The notes under the pieces were generated by a model, which worked only from the letters and a program-made list of their open reading frames with translations, did no database searches and was not told the DNA's origin. 64,000 nucleotides of DNA, taken from the NCBI RefSeq assembly GCF_902170305.1, contig NZ_CABHWW010000005.1:62001-126000 (forward strand). Direction: 5' to 3'. Origin of the DNA: Yersinia alsatica. GTDB lineage: Bacteria > Pseudomonadota > Gammaproteobacteria > Enterobacterales > Enterobacteriaceae. The position numbers and the translations under genes are program-made. This document shows positions 1 to 9,296 of this stretch, in pieces (the stretch's first letter is position 1; every line of letters begins with the position of its first letter).

Positions 1-483
1 GAACCCGAGATCCCGCCGAATACCGGCAATATTATCCGGTTATGTGCCAATACCGGTTGCCAGCTCCACCTGATTAAACCTTTAGGTTTCACTTGGGATG
101 ACAAACGCTTACGCCGTGCGGGTCTTGATTACCATGAGTTTGCTAACATTAAGCATCACCATGATTATCAGGCTTTTCTTGACAGTGAAAACCTCGATGG
201 CGCGCAATCGACCGGCCCACAATCAGCCCGTTTATTTGCACTGACGACCAAAGGGACACCCGCTCACAGCGCCGTCAGCTATCAGGTTAATGACTATCTG
301 CTGTTTGGCCCCGAAACTCGTGGCTTACCGCCCTTTGTGCTAGATGCATTACCGGCTCAACAGAAAATCAGAATTCCAATGCAAGCCGATAGCCGCAGCA
401 TGAATCTGTCAAATGCAGTATCGGTGGTGGTGTATGAAGCTTGGCGACAATTGGGTTATCCGGGTGCGTTACTGAAAGAGTAG
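1..483 (+). CDS. trmL: tRNA (cytidine/uridine-2'-O)-methyltransferase TrmL, 5' end cut by window
   Basis: SPOUT-family enzyme that 2'-O-methylates the wobble base 34 of tRNA-Leu isoacceptors. The frame is open from base 1 and stops with TAG at 481-483, giving 160 visible residues; only about seven N-terminal residues should be missing. Visible motifs are NTGNIIR near the start, FGPETRGLP (SAM-binding knot) and the C-terminal [15 protein letters not shown] motif. Between the SEN and RLFALTT segments it carries about ten residues (around GAQSTGPQ) that I do not remember in the E. coli protein. It converges on cysE, as in E. coli. Identity is clear; exact substrate is by family. Confidence 0.93.
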   Translation, partial: EPEIPPNTGNIIRLCANTGCQLHLIKPLGFTWDDKRLRRAGLDYHEFANIKHHHDYQAFLDSENLDGAQSTGPQSARLFALTTKGTPAHSAVSYQVNDYLLFGPETRGLPPFVLDALPAQQKIRIPMQADSRSMNLSNAVSVVVYEAWRQLGYPGALLKE

Positions 484-512
484 CAAGAAAGCAGCAGCCG
501 GGTTAGGAAGCT

Positions 513-530
513 GCCCATATAAAATATGGG
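513..530. repeat. Perfect palindromic hairpin after trmL
   Basis: The arms CCCATAT and ATATGGG flank AAAA-rich centre bases, just after the trmL stop and directly abutting the dispersed repeat that follows. No T-run follows, so it is not a classical terminator. It may be the left end of that repeat or a 3' stabilising hairpin. Confidence 0.45.
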
Positions 531-647
531 CCAAGTCATTGGAGTTGCAGGTAGGTGGCAAGTGAACCAGTCCCGATGAGCTTACACGAGTAAGTGATTC
601 GGGTGAGCGAACGTAGCCAACCCCTGCGGCTTCAAGGACGAAGGGGT
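524..647. repeat. Dispersed Yersinia-type intergenic repeat, copy A
   Basis: About 124 bp between trmL and the cysE stop. It shares with the copy at 55849-55972 the blocks GGAGTTGC, AGTCCCGATGAG, AGTGATTCGGGTGA and TTCAAG-ACGAAGGGG, and shares 23 identical bases (537-559 with 8192-8214) with copy B. The internal block reading CCCGATGAGC...GTGATTCGGG is dyad-like. I recognise this sequence type as common in Yersinia intergenic gaps; whether it belongs to a named family (ERIC, YPAL) I cannot establish by eye. It ends exactly at the cysE stop codon, so it would form the shared 3' UTR of two convergent genes. Confidence 0.7.
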
Positions 648-1469
648 TCAGATACCATCGCCATATTCAAAACCGTGGCTCATCCCATTGAAATGCTGGT
701 CCATATCCAGCGACGGTTTATCGCTCTCCGGCTTGCCAACAATGCGGGCGGGAACACCGGCGGCAGTCGTGTGAGCAGGTACGGCTTGCAACACTACTGA
801 CCCAGCACCAATTTTGGCACCGCGTCCAACTTCAATGTTCCCCAAGATTTTCGCACCAGCGCCAATCATCACACCTTCGCGGATCTTCGGATGGCGATCA
901 CCACTGGTTTTGCCAGTCCCACCCAAGGTAACGGATTGCAGGATGGAAACATCATTTTCAACCACCGCAGTTTCACCAATCACGATGCCAGTGGCATGGT
1001 CTAGCATGATGCCGCAACCAATAGTTGCCGCAGGGTGAATATCCACTCCAAAAGCGACAGAGACTTGATTTTGCAGGTAAATAGCCAGCGCTTTGCGGTC
1101 TTGCGCCCACAACCAATGACCAATGCGGTAGGCCTGTAAAGCATGGAAGCCCTTCAGGTACAGTAATGGCGTGGAATATTTGTCAACCGCGGGGTCACGC
1201 AACCGTACAGCCAGAATATCGCGCGCAGCAGAGACGATCATCTGTGCATCAGCACGATAGGCATCTTCAACCACTTCACGGATAGCAATAGCGGGCATGA
1301 TGGGATTAGCTAACTTATTCGCCAGAATATAGCTCAGCGCACTGCCTAAATTTTCATGCTTCAATAATGTCGCGTGAAAAAAACTCGCCAGCATCGGTTC
1401 ACACTCTGCCAGTGCTCTAGCTTCTGATTTAATGCTACTCCAGACCAGCTCTAACTCTTCTGACGACAT
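648..1469 (-). CDS. cysE: Serine O-acetyltransferase CysE
   Basis: Transfers acetyl from acetyl-CoA to L-serine, the first committed step of cysteine synthesis; normally feedback-inhibited by cysteine. The start giving 273 residues (the E. coli length) is preceded by AGGAG at a good distance; an upstream in-frame ATG at 1550 would add 27 residues and has no support. The N-terminal helical domain (about 1-140) is followed by a left-handed beta-helix with hexapeptide repeats (DIHPAATIG, MIGAGAKILG, KIGAGSVV). The catalytic His-Asp region is in LDHATG near residue 157 and the CoA/serine site in GGTGKTSGDRHPKI. It is last in the yibN-grxC-secB-gpsA-cysE run, as in E. coli. Confidence 0.97.
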   Translation of the reverse strand: MSSEELELVWSSIKSEARALAECEPMLASFFHATLLKHENLGSALSYILANKLANPIMPAIAIREVVEDAYRADAQMIVSAARDILAVRLRDPAVDKYSTPLLYLKGFHALQAYRIGHWLWAQDRKALAIYLQNQVSVAFGVDIHPAATIGCGIMLDHATGIVIGETAVVENDVSILQSVTLGGTGKTSGDRHPKIREGVMIGAGAKILGNIEVGRGAKIGAGSVVLQAVPAHTTAAGVPARIVGKPESDKPSLDMDQHFNGMSHGFEYGDGI

Positions 1470-1600
1470 TGCATACTCCTGCCCATAAACGAGCCGCTTT
1501 GGGGAACGACCAAAGCAACTCATACCCTCTTCATGGGAGCGGCCCCCCATGACATTGGGTATATCATTATTATTTTATTGCAGCTAACCCGCCCAATCTA

Positions 1601-2620
1601 TCAAATGCCGCTTTTCTCATCTTTTTTGGTCCGACCCAATAAAGTCAGCGCCGCTTCACGGGCATTTTTGTGGCAATACAACACCTGATAAATTTGTTCG
1701 GTTATTGGCATCTCGACACCATGGCGCTGCGCTAATGCCAGAACTTCCTTGGTATTGCGGTAACCTTCAACCACCTGACCAATTTTGTCCTGCGCTTCTT
1801 GTACGCCCAATCCCTGGCCTAGCATGATACCAAACCGGCGATTACGGGATTGATTATCCGTGCAGGTTAGCACCAAATCACCTAATCCTGCCATGCCCAT
1901 AAAAGTGGAGGGATCCGCACCTAATGCCGCACCCAGACGAGACATTTCAGCCAAGCCACGGGTTATCAAGGCAGTACGAGCATTTGCGCCAAAACCAATG
2001 CCATCAGACATCCCGGCACCAATCGCAATCACGTTTTTAACCGCGCCGCCCAGCTGCACCCCGATAAAATCAGGATTACTGTAAACCCGGAAGCTTTTGC
2101 CACAGTGCAATAACTGTTGTAGATCTTCGCTAAATTGCACATCAGTTGATGCCAGCGCAATTGCCGTGGGTAGACCCGCAGCCAGCTCTTTGGCAAATGT
2201 TGGGCCGGAAATCACCGCCAGCGGGATGGTCTCTCCCAGAACTTCTCGCGCCACATCTGCAAGTAAGCGGCCAGTTTCTGCCTCAAGTCCTTTAGTTGCC
2301 CAAACAATGCGCGCATCTGGGCGTAAATGAGGTTTTAACTGGTTTAATACCGCGCCGAAAACATGGCTTGGCACGACCACCAGCACATCACGACTGGCTG
2401 CCAGCGCACGGGTGAGATCAGTTTCCAGTAACAGAGTATCCGGGAAAGGAACATCGGGCAGGAAGGCTTGGTTACAACGGTCTTGTTGTAGAACCTGAAT
2501 GTGCTTAGGGTCATGACCCCATAACACGACTTGATGGCCATTACGCGCCAGCGTAATGGCTAATGCGGTGCCGTAAGATCCGGCACCGATTACAGTCATT
2601 GAAGCATGGGTGGTGTTCAT
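1601..2620 (-). CDS. gpsA: Glycerol-3-phosphate dehydrogenase [NAD(P)+]
   Basis: Reduces dihydroxyacetone phosphate to sn-glycerol 3-phosphate for phospholipid synthesis; cytosolic. 339 residues, the normal size. The N-terminal Rossmann motif [10 protein letters not shown] is at residues 12-21, the mid-protein GPTFAKE motif follows, the catalytic lysine lies in [14 protein letters not shown], and the C-terminal domain carries GLGDLVLTC. Its ATG overlaps the secB stop by one base (TGATG), so the two are translationally coupled. A 131-bp gap separates it from cysE. Confidence 0.97.
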   Translation of the reverse strand: MNTTHASMTVIGAGSYGTALAITLARNGHQVVLWGHDPKHIQVLQQDRCNQAFLPDVPFPDTLLLETDLTRALAASRDVLVVVPSHVFGAVLNQLKPHLRPDARIVWATKGLEAETGRLLADVAREVLGETIPLAVISGPTFAKELAAGLPTAIALASTDVQFSEDLQQLLHCGKSFRVYSNPDFIGVQLGGAVKNVIAIGAGMSDGIGFGANARTALITRGLAEMSRLGAALGADPSTFMGMAGLGDLVLTCTDNQSRNRRFGIMLGQGLGVQEAQDKIGQVVEGYRNTKEVLALAQRHGVEMPITEQIYQVLYCHKNAREAALTLLGRTKKDEKSGI

Positions 2621-3090
2621 CAGGCATCCTGACGTTGTTCAGCACCTTCGCCTTCAGCCTGCTGTTGCAGATAGTTCATGAACAGGGCATCAAAGTTAAC
2701 CGGTGCCAGATTCAGCTGTGGGAAAGTACCGCGAGAAACCAAGCTAGTGATGCATTCGCGCGCATACGGGAACAAAATGTTCGGGCAGTATGCACCTAAG
2801 CAATGCGCCAGTTGGGTGCCTTCGATACCAGCAACAGAGAAGATACCGCCCTGCTGAACTTCACACAGAAATGCAGTTTCTTCGCCCAAAGAAGCCGTTA
2901 CCGTCACACGCAGTACCACTTCATACACATCTTCAGCCAGCTGACTGGAAGCAGTATCAAGATCAAGTTTAACTTCTGGCTGCCAATCCTGCTGGAAAAC
3001 CTGCGGAGCATTAGGTGCTTCGAAGGAGATATCCTTGGTGTAGATACGTTGGATCTGGAAAGCCATCTCGGTGTTGTTTTGTTCTGACAT
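2620..3090 (-). CDS. secB: Protein-export chaperone SecB
   Basis: Cytosolic tetrameric chaperone that keeps preproteins unfolded and hands them to SecA. 156 residues, one more than typical. The N-terminus ([16 protein letters not shown] after a short acidic lead) and the conserved [19 protein letters not shown] segment with [10 protein letters not shown] near the C-terminus are characteristic. It sits between grxC and gpsA and is coupled to gpsA by a one-base overlap. Confidence 0.97.
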   Translation of the reverse strand: MSEQNNTEMAFQIQRIYTKDISFEAPNAPQVFQQDWQPEVKLDLDTASSQLAEDVYEVVLRVTVTASLGEETAFLCEVQQGGIFSVAGIEGTQLAHCLGAYCPNILFPYARECITSLVSRGTFPQLNLAPVNFDALFMNYLQQQAEGEGAEQRQDA

Positions 3091-3180
3091 GTGTATAGAT
3101 ACCCTAAAGTTAGACGTCCTTATTAAACAGCACTGCCGCCGTGGGCTCTGTCCATTAATTTAATGGGACCCACTGGCGAG

Positions 3181-3429
3181 TTAAAGCAGCGGGTCAAGCC
3201 CACCGCGCGCATCCAGGGCATGTAAATCATCACAGCCACCGATATGCTGCCCATCAATAAATATCTGAGGTACCGTCGTCCGTCCGCTACGAGCAATCAT
3301 CTCTTCACGTTTAGCCGGGTCATTATCAATTGCGATTTCATGGAAAGCCGCACCTTTGCTGTTCAACAGTGCTTTAGCACGATGGCAGTATGGGCAGGTT
3401 GCTTTGGTATAAATCTCAATTTTCGCCAT
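3181..3429 (-). CDS. grxC: Glutaredoxin 3
   Basis: Small thiol-disulfide oxidoreductase using glutathione. 82 residues with the dithiol active site CPYC at residues 12-15, the cis-proline motif TVPQIFIDG and the GSH-binding GGCDDL. It lies between yibN and secB on the same strand, the E. coli arrangement, with a 90-bp gap to secB. Confidence 0.96.
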   Translation of the reverse strand: MAKIEIYTKATCPYCHRAKALLNSKGAAFHEIAIDNDPAKREEMIARSGRTTVPQIFIDGQHIGGCDDLHALDARGGLDPLL

Positions 3430-3483
3430 GGGTACACCTCAGTTAAATTTATAATCTATTGATATAGCGAATTATTATAGCAA

Positions 3484-3918
3484 TTACTTACCGCGCGCCA
3501 GTGGCAGATTCTCACCACTCCAACCAGCGATACCCTCTTTCAAGGTAAACACGCGCTCAAAACCGGCTTTATTCAGCAGGTCAGCGGAAGCACGGGAGGT
3601 TGTCCCGGTGGCACAAACTACAATAATAGGCTGTGCTTTGTGCTTTTCCAACTCGCCCAGACTGCCGTTTTTGATATCACTTGGCAGCAAATTGATAGAG
3701 CTGGCGATATGGCCCTTGCGGTAATCATCACGGGTGCGGATATCAACCACAACCGCATCTTCTTTGTTAATCAGACGAGTCGCTTCACCACGGGTAATCT
3801 CTTTCACTTTTGACAGTGTCGTTTTAAAGCTGGTGAAAATTACGGCGACGAACAACGCCACCCAAGCCAAACTCAAAACTGGATGCTGGCTAATGAATTG
3901 CATAATTTCTTGCAACAT
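3484..3918 (-). CDS. yibN: Membrane-anchored rhodanese-like protein YibN
   Basis: One N-terminal membrane helix (about residues 14-31) followed by a single cytosolic rhodanese domain with [18 protein letters not shown] and the C-terminal [12 protein letters not shown]. The active-site loop here is CATGTTSR with the cysteine at residue 102, so sulfur transfer is plausible; the E. coli K-12 protein, as I remember it, lacks that cysteine at this position. It is first in the run ending at cysE and is divergent from gpmM. The physiological substrate is not known from sequence. Confidence 0.9.
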   Translation of the reverse strand: MLQEIMQFISQHPVLSLAWVALFVAVIFTSFKTTLSKVKEITRGEATRLINKEDAVVVDIRTRDDYRKGHIASSINLLPSDIKNGSLGELEKHKAQPIIVVCATGTTSRASADLLNKAGFERVFTLKEGIAGWSGENLPLARGK

Positions 3919-4160
3919 GGGGGTAAAAACTCCCGTTAGTTAGGGGATAATATTCAAGGTGACAGAGTATACCTGCGCGTTGCGGCAAATACAGCCAATA
4001 TGCAAGCGCTATTGCAGAAACTGCGAGCAATCTCGGGAAGTTTTATCACCGCTTTGATGATATTTCCCCAAAACCTCACCCCAATGTTGATCTCTTTGGG
4101 CTATTTTTAACCGGTTTTGTAGTAAATTACCGCCTTTCTACATAATAAAAAGGTTATGCA

Positions 4161-5708
4161 ATGTCGAGCACTAAAAAACCACTGGTTCTCACTATCCTGG
4201 ATGGCTATGGCCACCGTGAAGAACAACAGGATAACGCCATTCTGAATGCCAAAACGCCAGTTATGGACCGTTTATGGCAGCAACAGCCTCACACATTGAT
4301 TGCCGCTTCCGGTCTGGATGTGGGTCTGCCTGATGGGCAGATGGGTAACTCTGAAGTGGGCCACGTCAACTTAGGTGCGGGTCGTATTGTTTATCAGGAT
4401 TTGACTCGCCTCGACAAAGAAATCAAAGAGGGTGACTTTTTCACCAACCCAACCCTGACTGCCGCCATTGATAAAGCGGTTAAAGCAGGTAAAGCTGTCC
4501 ATATCATGGGTCTGCTGTCTGCCGGTGGTGTCCACAGCCACGAAGACCACATTCTGGCGATGGTTGAGCTGGCAGCCAAACGCGGTGCAACGGCGATTTA
4601 TCTGCATGCCTTCCTCGATGGACGCGACACACCACCGCGCAGTGCTGAATCATCACTGAAACGATTCACTGAGAAGTTTGCTGAACTGGGTAAAGGCCGC
4701 ATTGCTTCTATCATTGGCCGCTACTATGCCATGGACCGCGATAACCGCTGGGATCGTGTACAGCTGGCTTACGACTTACTGACTCAAGCCAAAGGCGAAT
4801 TCACCACTGATAACGCGGTTACTGGTCTACAAGCCGCCTATGCCCGCAATGAAAATGACGAATTCGTTAGACCAACCGTCATTAAAGCAGCTGGCGACGC
4901 TGATGCTGCCATGAACGATGGTGACGCGTTAATCTTTATGAACTTCCGTGCTGACCGCGCCCGTCAAATCACTCGCACCTTTGTTAATGCTGATTTTGAC
5001 GGTTTCAAACGCGATAAAGTGGTTAACTTCGGCGATTTCGTAATGCTGACTGAATATGCTGCGGATATTAAAGTCGCTTGTGCTTATCCACCAGCATCAC
5101 TGACGAATACTTTTGGCGAATGGTTGATGAAGCATGACAAAACTCAGCTTCGTATTTCTGAAACTGAAAAATATGCTCACGTCACTTTCTTCTATAACGG
5201 CGGCGTTGAAGAGCCATTTAAAGGTGAAGATCGCATTCTGATTAACTCACCGAAAGTGGCAACCTATGACTTGCAACCAGAAATGAGTTCCGCAGAACTG
5301 ACCGAAAAACTGGTCGGTGCTATCGCCAGCGGCAAATATGATGTGATCATTTGTAACTATCCAAATGGCGATATGGTCGGTCATACCGGTGATTATGATG
5401 CTGCGGTAAAAGCAGTAGAAACACTGGATAATTGCATTGAACAAGTGGTTGCCGCAGTGAAGGCCGTTGATGGCCAATTGCTGATAACCGCAGACCACGG
5501 CAACGCTGAGCAGATGCGTGACCCAGCAACTGGCCAGGCACACACCGCCCATACCAGCCTGCCTGTTCCGCTGATTTATGTCGGCAACAAAGAGGTTAAA
5601 GCGGTCGATGGTGGCAAACTTTCAGATATCGCGCCAACCATGTTGTCACTAATGGAAATGGAAATCCCGCAAGAGATGACTGGTAAGCCGCTGTTCATCG
5701 TGGAATAA
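4161..5708 (+). CDS. gpmM: 2,3-bisphosphoglycerate-independent phosphoglycerate mutase
   Basis: Manganese-dependent interconversion of 3- and 2-phosphoglycerate. 515 residues, alkaline-phosphatase fold. The metal-binding LTILDGYG is at the N-terminus, the phospho-acceptor serine lies in [16 protein letters not shown] near residue 63, and the second metal site is in [11 protein letters not shown]. The ATG has a short A-rich, AAGG-containing leader. Only nine bases separate its stop from the envC start, so it probably heads the gpmM-envC-yibQ transcript. Confidence 0.97.
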   Translation: MSSTKKPLVLTILDGYGHREEQQDNAILNAKTPVMDRLWQQQPHTLIAASGLDVGLPDGQMGNSEVGHVNLGAGRIVYQDLTRLDKEIKEGDFFTNPTLTAAIDKAVKAGKAVHIMGLLSAGGVHSHEDHILAMVELAAKRGATAIYLHAFLDGRDTPPRSAESSLKRFTEKFAELGKGRIASIIGRYYAMDRDNRWDRVQLAYDLLTQAKGEFTTDNAVTGLQAAYARNENDEFVRPTVIKAAGDADAAMNDGDALIFMNFRADRARQITRTFVNADFDGFKRDKVVNFGDFVMLTEYAADIKVACAYPPASLTNTFGEWLMKHDKTQLRISETEKYAHVTFFYNGGVEEPFKGEDRILINSPKVATYDLQPEMSSAELTEKLVGAIASGKYDVIICNYPNGDMVGHTGDYDAAVKAVETLDNCIEQVVAAVKAVDGQLLITADHGNAEQMRDPATGQAHTAHTSLPVPLIYVGNKEVKAVDGGKLSDIAPTMLSLMEMEIPQEMTGKPLFIVE

Positions 5709-5717
5709 TCCTTCGTT

Positions 5718-7088
5718 ATGAAGGAAAAGGCGTCATTTGCGATATCAATGGTTACGGCAGATAGCATTGCTGGCAATAAAGAGGTCACTTCTATATTGCC
5801 GGCTAAGATAGTGCGTCGTCCGTGGTCAGCACTGTACGCCAGCGTTTTTTGCGCTGGCGTATTGTTGTTGCCATTATCTGGCAATGCCGCTGATGCTCCG
5901 GCAGCCGCTAAAGCGGCAGATAACAAAACCCAGTTGAAGACTATTCAGCAGGATATCGCCGAGAAAGAAAAAAGTGTTCAGCAACAGAAACAGCAACGCA
6001 GTTCATTGCTCGATCAACTGAAGCAGCAGGAAAATACCATAGCCCAGGCCAGCCGTAGCCTGCGTGAAACCCAAGGTACTCTGACTACACTCGATAAAGA
6101 AATCTCCAGCCTTAACGCTTCCATTGCCAAGCTACAAAGCAAACAATCCCAGCAACAAGATCTGTTATCAAAACAACTCGATGCCGCCTTTAAACAAGGC
6201 CAGCATAGCGGTTTGCAGCTTATTTTAAGTGGTGAAGAGAGCCAGCGCAGTGAGCGTATTTTGGCCTATTTCAGTTATCTCAATGAAGCTCGCCAAAAAT
6301 CAATTACCGAGCTGGAACAGACTCGTACCGATTTGTCTGCTGAGAAGAAGACGCTGGAACAAAAGAAAAATCAGCAAAAAACGTTGTTGGATGAGCAAAA
6401 AACTCAACAAGAAAAGCTGGAGCAAGCACGTACTGCACGTAAGAAAACCCTGACTTCGCTGGAAGCCTCGCTGGAAAAAGATCAGCAGGGTCTGGCGGAG
6501 CTAAAACTGAATGAATCACGTCTGCGCGACCAAATTGCCAAAGCTGAGCGGGAAGCCAAAGCCCGAGCAGAGCGGGAAGCAAAAGAAGCGGCTCGCGTAC
6601 GTGAACAAGTGAAAGCCAAAGAACAACAAGCCAAGAAAACCGGCTCCAGCTATAAGCCAAGTGAAAGCGAACGCTCATTAATGGCAAGAACCGGCGGTTT
6701 AGGGCGACCAAGTGCCCAAGCCGTTTGGCCAGTTCGTGGCAATGTGACCCACCGCTTCGGTGAAGCGTTGCAAGGTGAGCTACGCTGGAAAGGCATGGTG
6801 ATTTCCGCGCCAGAAGGCAGCGAAGTCAAAGCGATCGCTGATGGCCGGGTACTACTGGCCGACTGGCTGCAAGGCTATGGCCTGGTGGTGGTGGTTGAGC
6901 ACGGCAAAGGGGATATGAGTTTATATGGCTACAACCAGAGTGCGTTGGTCAATGTTGGTGCGCAAGTGAAAGCAGGCCAGCCAATTGCTCTGGTTGGGAC
7001 CAGTGGCGGTCAGGGTGAGCCCTCACTCTATTTTGAAATCCGCCGTCAGGGACAAGCTGTTAACCCACAACCCTGGTTAGGAAGATAG
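5718..7088 (+). CDS. envC: Murein hydrolase activator EnvC
   Basis: Periplasmic divisome factor that activates the amidases AmiA and AmiB. After an N-terminal hydrophobic signal (about residues 35-58, ending near SGNAADA) comes a long coiled coil rich in Gln, Lys and Glu (about 65-310) and a C-terminal LytM fold. That fold is degenerate: RWKGMVI replaces the metal His motif and SLYFEIRR replaces HxH, as expected for an activator rather than a hydrolase. At 456 residues it is about 35 longer than E. coli EnvC, all at the N-terminus. The ATG at 5718 has no good ribosome site, so the true start may be the ATG at 5748 or a TTG/GTG further in. Confidence 0.93.
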   Translation: MKEKASFAISMVTADSIAGNKEVTSILPAKIVRRPWSALYASVFCAGVLLLPLSGNAADAPAAAKAADNKTQLKTIQQDIAEKEKSVQQQKQQRSSLLDQLKQQENTIAQASRSLRETQGTLTTLDKEISSLNASIAKLQSKQSQQQDLLSKQLDAAFKQGQHSGLQLILSGEESQRSERILAYFSYLNEARQKSITELEQTRTDLSAEKKTLEQKKNQQKTLLDEQKTQQEKLEQARTARKKTLTSLEASLEKDQQGLAELKLNESRLRDQIAKAEREAKARAEREAKEAARVREQVKAKEQQAKKTGSSYKPSESERSLMARTGGLGRPSAQAVWPVRGNVTHRFGEALQGELRWKGMVISAPEGSEVKAIADGRVLLADWLQGYGLVVVVEHGKGDMSLYGYNQSALVNVGAQVKAGQPIALVGTSGGQGEPSLYFEIRRQGQAVNPQPWLGR

Positions 7089-7111
7089 GGAACAACGTTA
7101 GGGAACATGTA

Positions 7112-8125
7112 TTGCGCTATTTCAACACACGTCGGTTTATCATAGTAAGCACCCTGCTCATCGCCAATGCCGCACAGGCGGGCAAACTTTCAATTGTTAT
7201 TGATGACTTTGGTTATCGCCCCCAGAATGAAAACAAGGTATTACAGATGCCGCTACCCATTTCGGTGGCAATCCTGCCTAATGCCCCTTACGCCAAAGAG
7301 ATGGCGGTCAAAGCCCATAATCAAGGGCGTGAAATCCTGATTCACCTGCCGATGGCGCCGCTGAGTAAGCAGCCATTGGAGCGCGATACCTTGCAGCCCT
7401 CCATGAACAGCGAAGAAATCCAGCGTATCATTCGTCAGGCGGTGAATAACGTCCCCTACGCAACCGGTATGAATAATCATATGGGTAGCGCGATGACCTC
7501 CAGCTTGCCCGGTATGCAGAAAGTGATGCAGACACTGGAACATTATCAGCTCTATTTCCTCGACAGTGTGACCATCGGTAATAGTCAGGCCAGCAAGGCA
7601 GCCGAAGGGACTGGCGTCAAAGTGATTAAGCGAAAAGTCTTTTTAGATGACTCGCAAAACGAAGCGGCGATTCGCCAGCAATTTAACCGCGCAGTAGATT
7701 TGGCGCGCCGTAATGGCTCCGCGATTGCTATCGGTCACCCACATCCAGCCACCATTAAAGTGCTGCAACAAATGTTGCCCCAGTTGCCTGCGGATATCGT
7801 ATTAGTCAGGCCTAGCGCACTGCTCAATGAGCCGGTAAGCAATAATAATGGTAGTAGCGGCATCTTACCTGGTAAGACAAAACCGCACTTCCCGGCGAAA
7901 AATGAACGTCTGAAAGCTATCAAGCAATGCAATGCAAAAGCCAGCTATGTACCAGAGAAGATCTACGCCGATAGGATGTTTACTATTATTGGTGAGAGCT
8001 TGATGCAGAACCCGGCAATCGCCTTTGTGCAGCGCTATTGGCAACAATATTTTCCACCCGCGCCGGTAGTGCCTGAAAGTGAAAAAACAGAGCCACCGGC
8101 AAGCAAATCAACACCCCAGAAATAG
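7112..8125 (+). CDS. yibQ: YibQ, divergent polysaccharide deacetylase family protein
   Basis: 337 residues with an N-terminal signal peptide (about 1-24, ending AANAAQAG in style) followed by a NodB-like barrel of the DUF610 type: LSIVIDDFGYR, REILIHLPMAP, NNHMGSAMTS and AIAIGHPHP. These are the metal-ligand positions of that family, but activity is unproven. The start is TTG, preceded by AGGGAA; the ATG just upstream is in another frame and stops quickly. It is third in the gpmM-envC-yibQ run. The C-terminus is Pro/Ser/Glu-rich and probably disordered. Confidence 0.88.
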   Translation: MRYFNTRRFIIVSTLLIANAAQAGKLSIVIDDFGYRPQNENKVLQMPLPISVAILPNAPYAKEMAVKAHNQGREILIHLPMAPLSKQPLERDTLQPSMNSEEIQRIIRQAVNNVPYATGMNNHMGSAMTSSLPGMQKVMQTLEHYQLYFLDSVTIGNSQASKAAEGTGVKVIKRKVFLDDSQNEAAIRQQFNRAVDLARRNGSAIAIGHPHPATIKVLQQMLPQLPADIVLVRPSALLNEPVSNNNGSSGILPGKTKPHFPAKNERLKAIKQCNAKASYVPEKIYADRMFTIIGESLMQNPAIAFVQRYWQQYFPPAPVVPESEKTEPPASKSTPQK

Positions 8126-8133
8126 ATACAACA

Positions 8134-8165
8134 ATGGGGCAGCCATCACTGACTGCCCCATTTTG
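8134..8165 (+). terminator. Terminator after yibQ
   Basis: Stem TGGGGCAG/CTGCCCCA with a 10-base loop, followed by TTTTGC, nine bases past the yibQ stop. It ends the gpmM-envC-yibQ transcript. Confidence 0.75.
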
Positions 8166-8182
8166 CGCTACTTCAGATGACA

Positions 8183-8236
8183 CTCCAAAGCCATTGGAGT
8201 TGCAGGTAGGTGGCGAGCCAACCACCCCAAGTCAGC
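8183..8236. repeat. Dispersed repeat, truncated copy B
   Basis: Contains 23 bases (8192-8214) identical to copy A at 537-559, then diverges. Only the left end of the repeat is present, between the yibQ terminator and the tdh stop. Confidence 0.6.
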
Positions 8237-8245
8237 GGATGGGTG

Positions 8246-9271
8246 TTAATCCCAACTCAATACCACTTTCCCAGATTTACCTGAGCGCATGGCATCAAAC
8301 CCTTGCTGGAATTCATCAATAGAGAAACGGTGAGTGATAATCGGGGTTAAATCCAAACCAGACTGAATCAATGCCGCCATTTTGTACCAGGTTTCAAACA
8401 TCTCGCGGCCATAAATCCCTTTGATAAACAGCCCCTTGAAAATCACCTGATTCCAATCGATAGACATGTCAGACGGCGGTATTCCCAGCATCGCAATACG
8501 CCCACCGTGATTCATTGAGTTTAGTAATGTACGGAATGCAGGTGGCGCACCGGACATTTCCAGCCCCACATCAAACCCTTCAGTCATGCCCAGCTCAGCC
8601 ATAACATCATTTAGATTTTCTTTAGTGACGTTAACCGCGCGGGTCACACCCATTTTGCGCGCCAGATCCAGACGATATTCATTCACATCAGTGATAACGA
8701 CATGGCGGGCACCGACATGCTTACACACCGCAGCGGCCATAATGCCAATCGGACCAGCACCGGAGACCAACACATCTTCCCCAACCAAATCAAAGGATAA
8801 CGCGGTATGTACCGCATTACCGAATGGGTCAAAAATAGCGGCTAGCTCATCAGAGATATTGTCGGGGATTTTGAAAGCATTAAAGGCAGGAATCACCAGA
8901 TATTCGGCAAAAGAGCCCGGGCGATTCACACCGACACCGACAGTATTGCGGCAAAGATGGGTACGACCACCACGGCAGTTACGGCAATGTCCGCAGGTAA
9001 TATGGCCTTCGCCAGACACTCGGTCACCAATATTAAAGCCTTTAACTTCCTGACCAATAGCGACAATTTCACCCACATATTCATGGCCGACCACCATAGG
9101 AACAGGGATAGTTTTTTGTGACCATTCATCCCAGTTATAGATATGCACATCGGTGCCACAAATAGCCGTTTTGCGAATTTTGATCATGATGTCGTTGTGC
9201 CCCAGCTCTGGTTGCGGCACCTCGGTCATCCAAATACCTTCTTCTGCTTTCAACTTGGACAGGGCTTTCAT
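8246..9271 (-). CDS. tdh: L-threonine 3-dehydrogenase
   Basis: Zinc- and NAD-dependent oxidation of threonine to 2-amino-3-ketobutyrate, the substrate of Kbl. 341 residues as in E. coli. Medium-chain dehydrogenase motifs: catalytic zinc Cys in [22 protein letters not shown], the structural zinc cysteines in [15 protein letters not shown], and the NAD motif [12 protein letters not shown]. An ATG 15 bases upstream (9286) has the better AGGA ribosome site, so the protein may begin MKVSS; I give the start conserved in the family. It follows kbl in a two-gene operon. Confidence 0.97.
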   Translation of the reverse strand: MKALSKLKAEEGIWMTEVPQPELGHNDIMIKIRKTAICGTDVHIYNWDEWSQKTIPVPMVVGHEYVGEIVAIGQEVKGFNIGDRVSGEGHITCGHCRNCRGGRTHLCRNTVGVGVNRPGSFAEYLVIPAFNAFKIPDNISDELAAIFDPFGNAVHTALSFDLVGEDVLVSGAGPIGIMAAAVCKHVGARHVVITDVNEYRLDLARKMGVTRAVNVTKENLNDVMAELGMTEGFDVGLEMSGAPPAFRTLLNSMNHGGRIAMLGIPPSDMSIDWNQVIFKGLFIKGIYGREMFETWYKMAALIQSGLDLTPIITHRFSIDEFQQGFDAMRSGKSGKVVLSWD

Positions 9272-9296
9272 AGACGAGACTTTCATGAACCATTCC

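Noticed and set aside
594-800. 68-codon frame across the repeat into cysE
   Set aside because: It overlaps copy A of the repeat and the cysE 3' end on the opposite strand; composition and position show a shadow frame.
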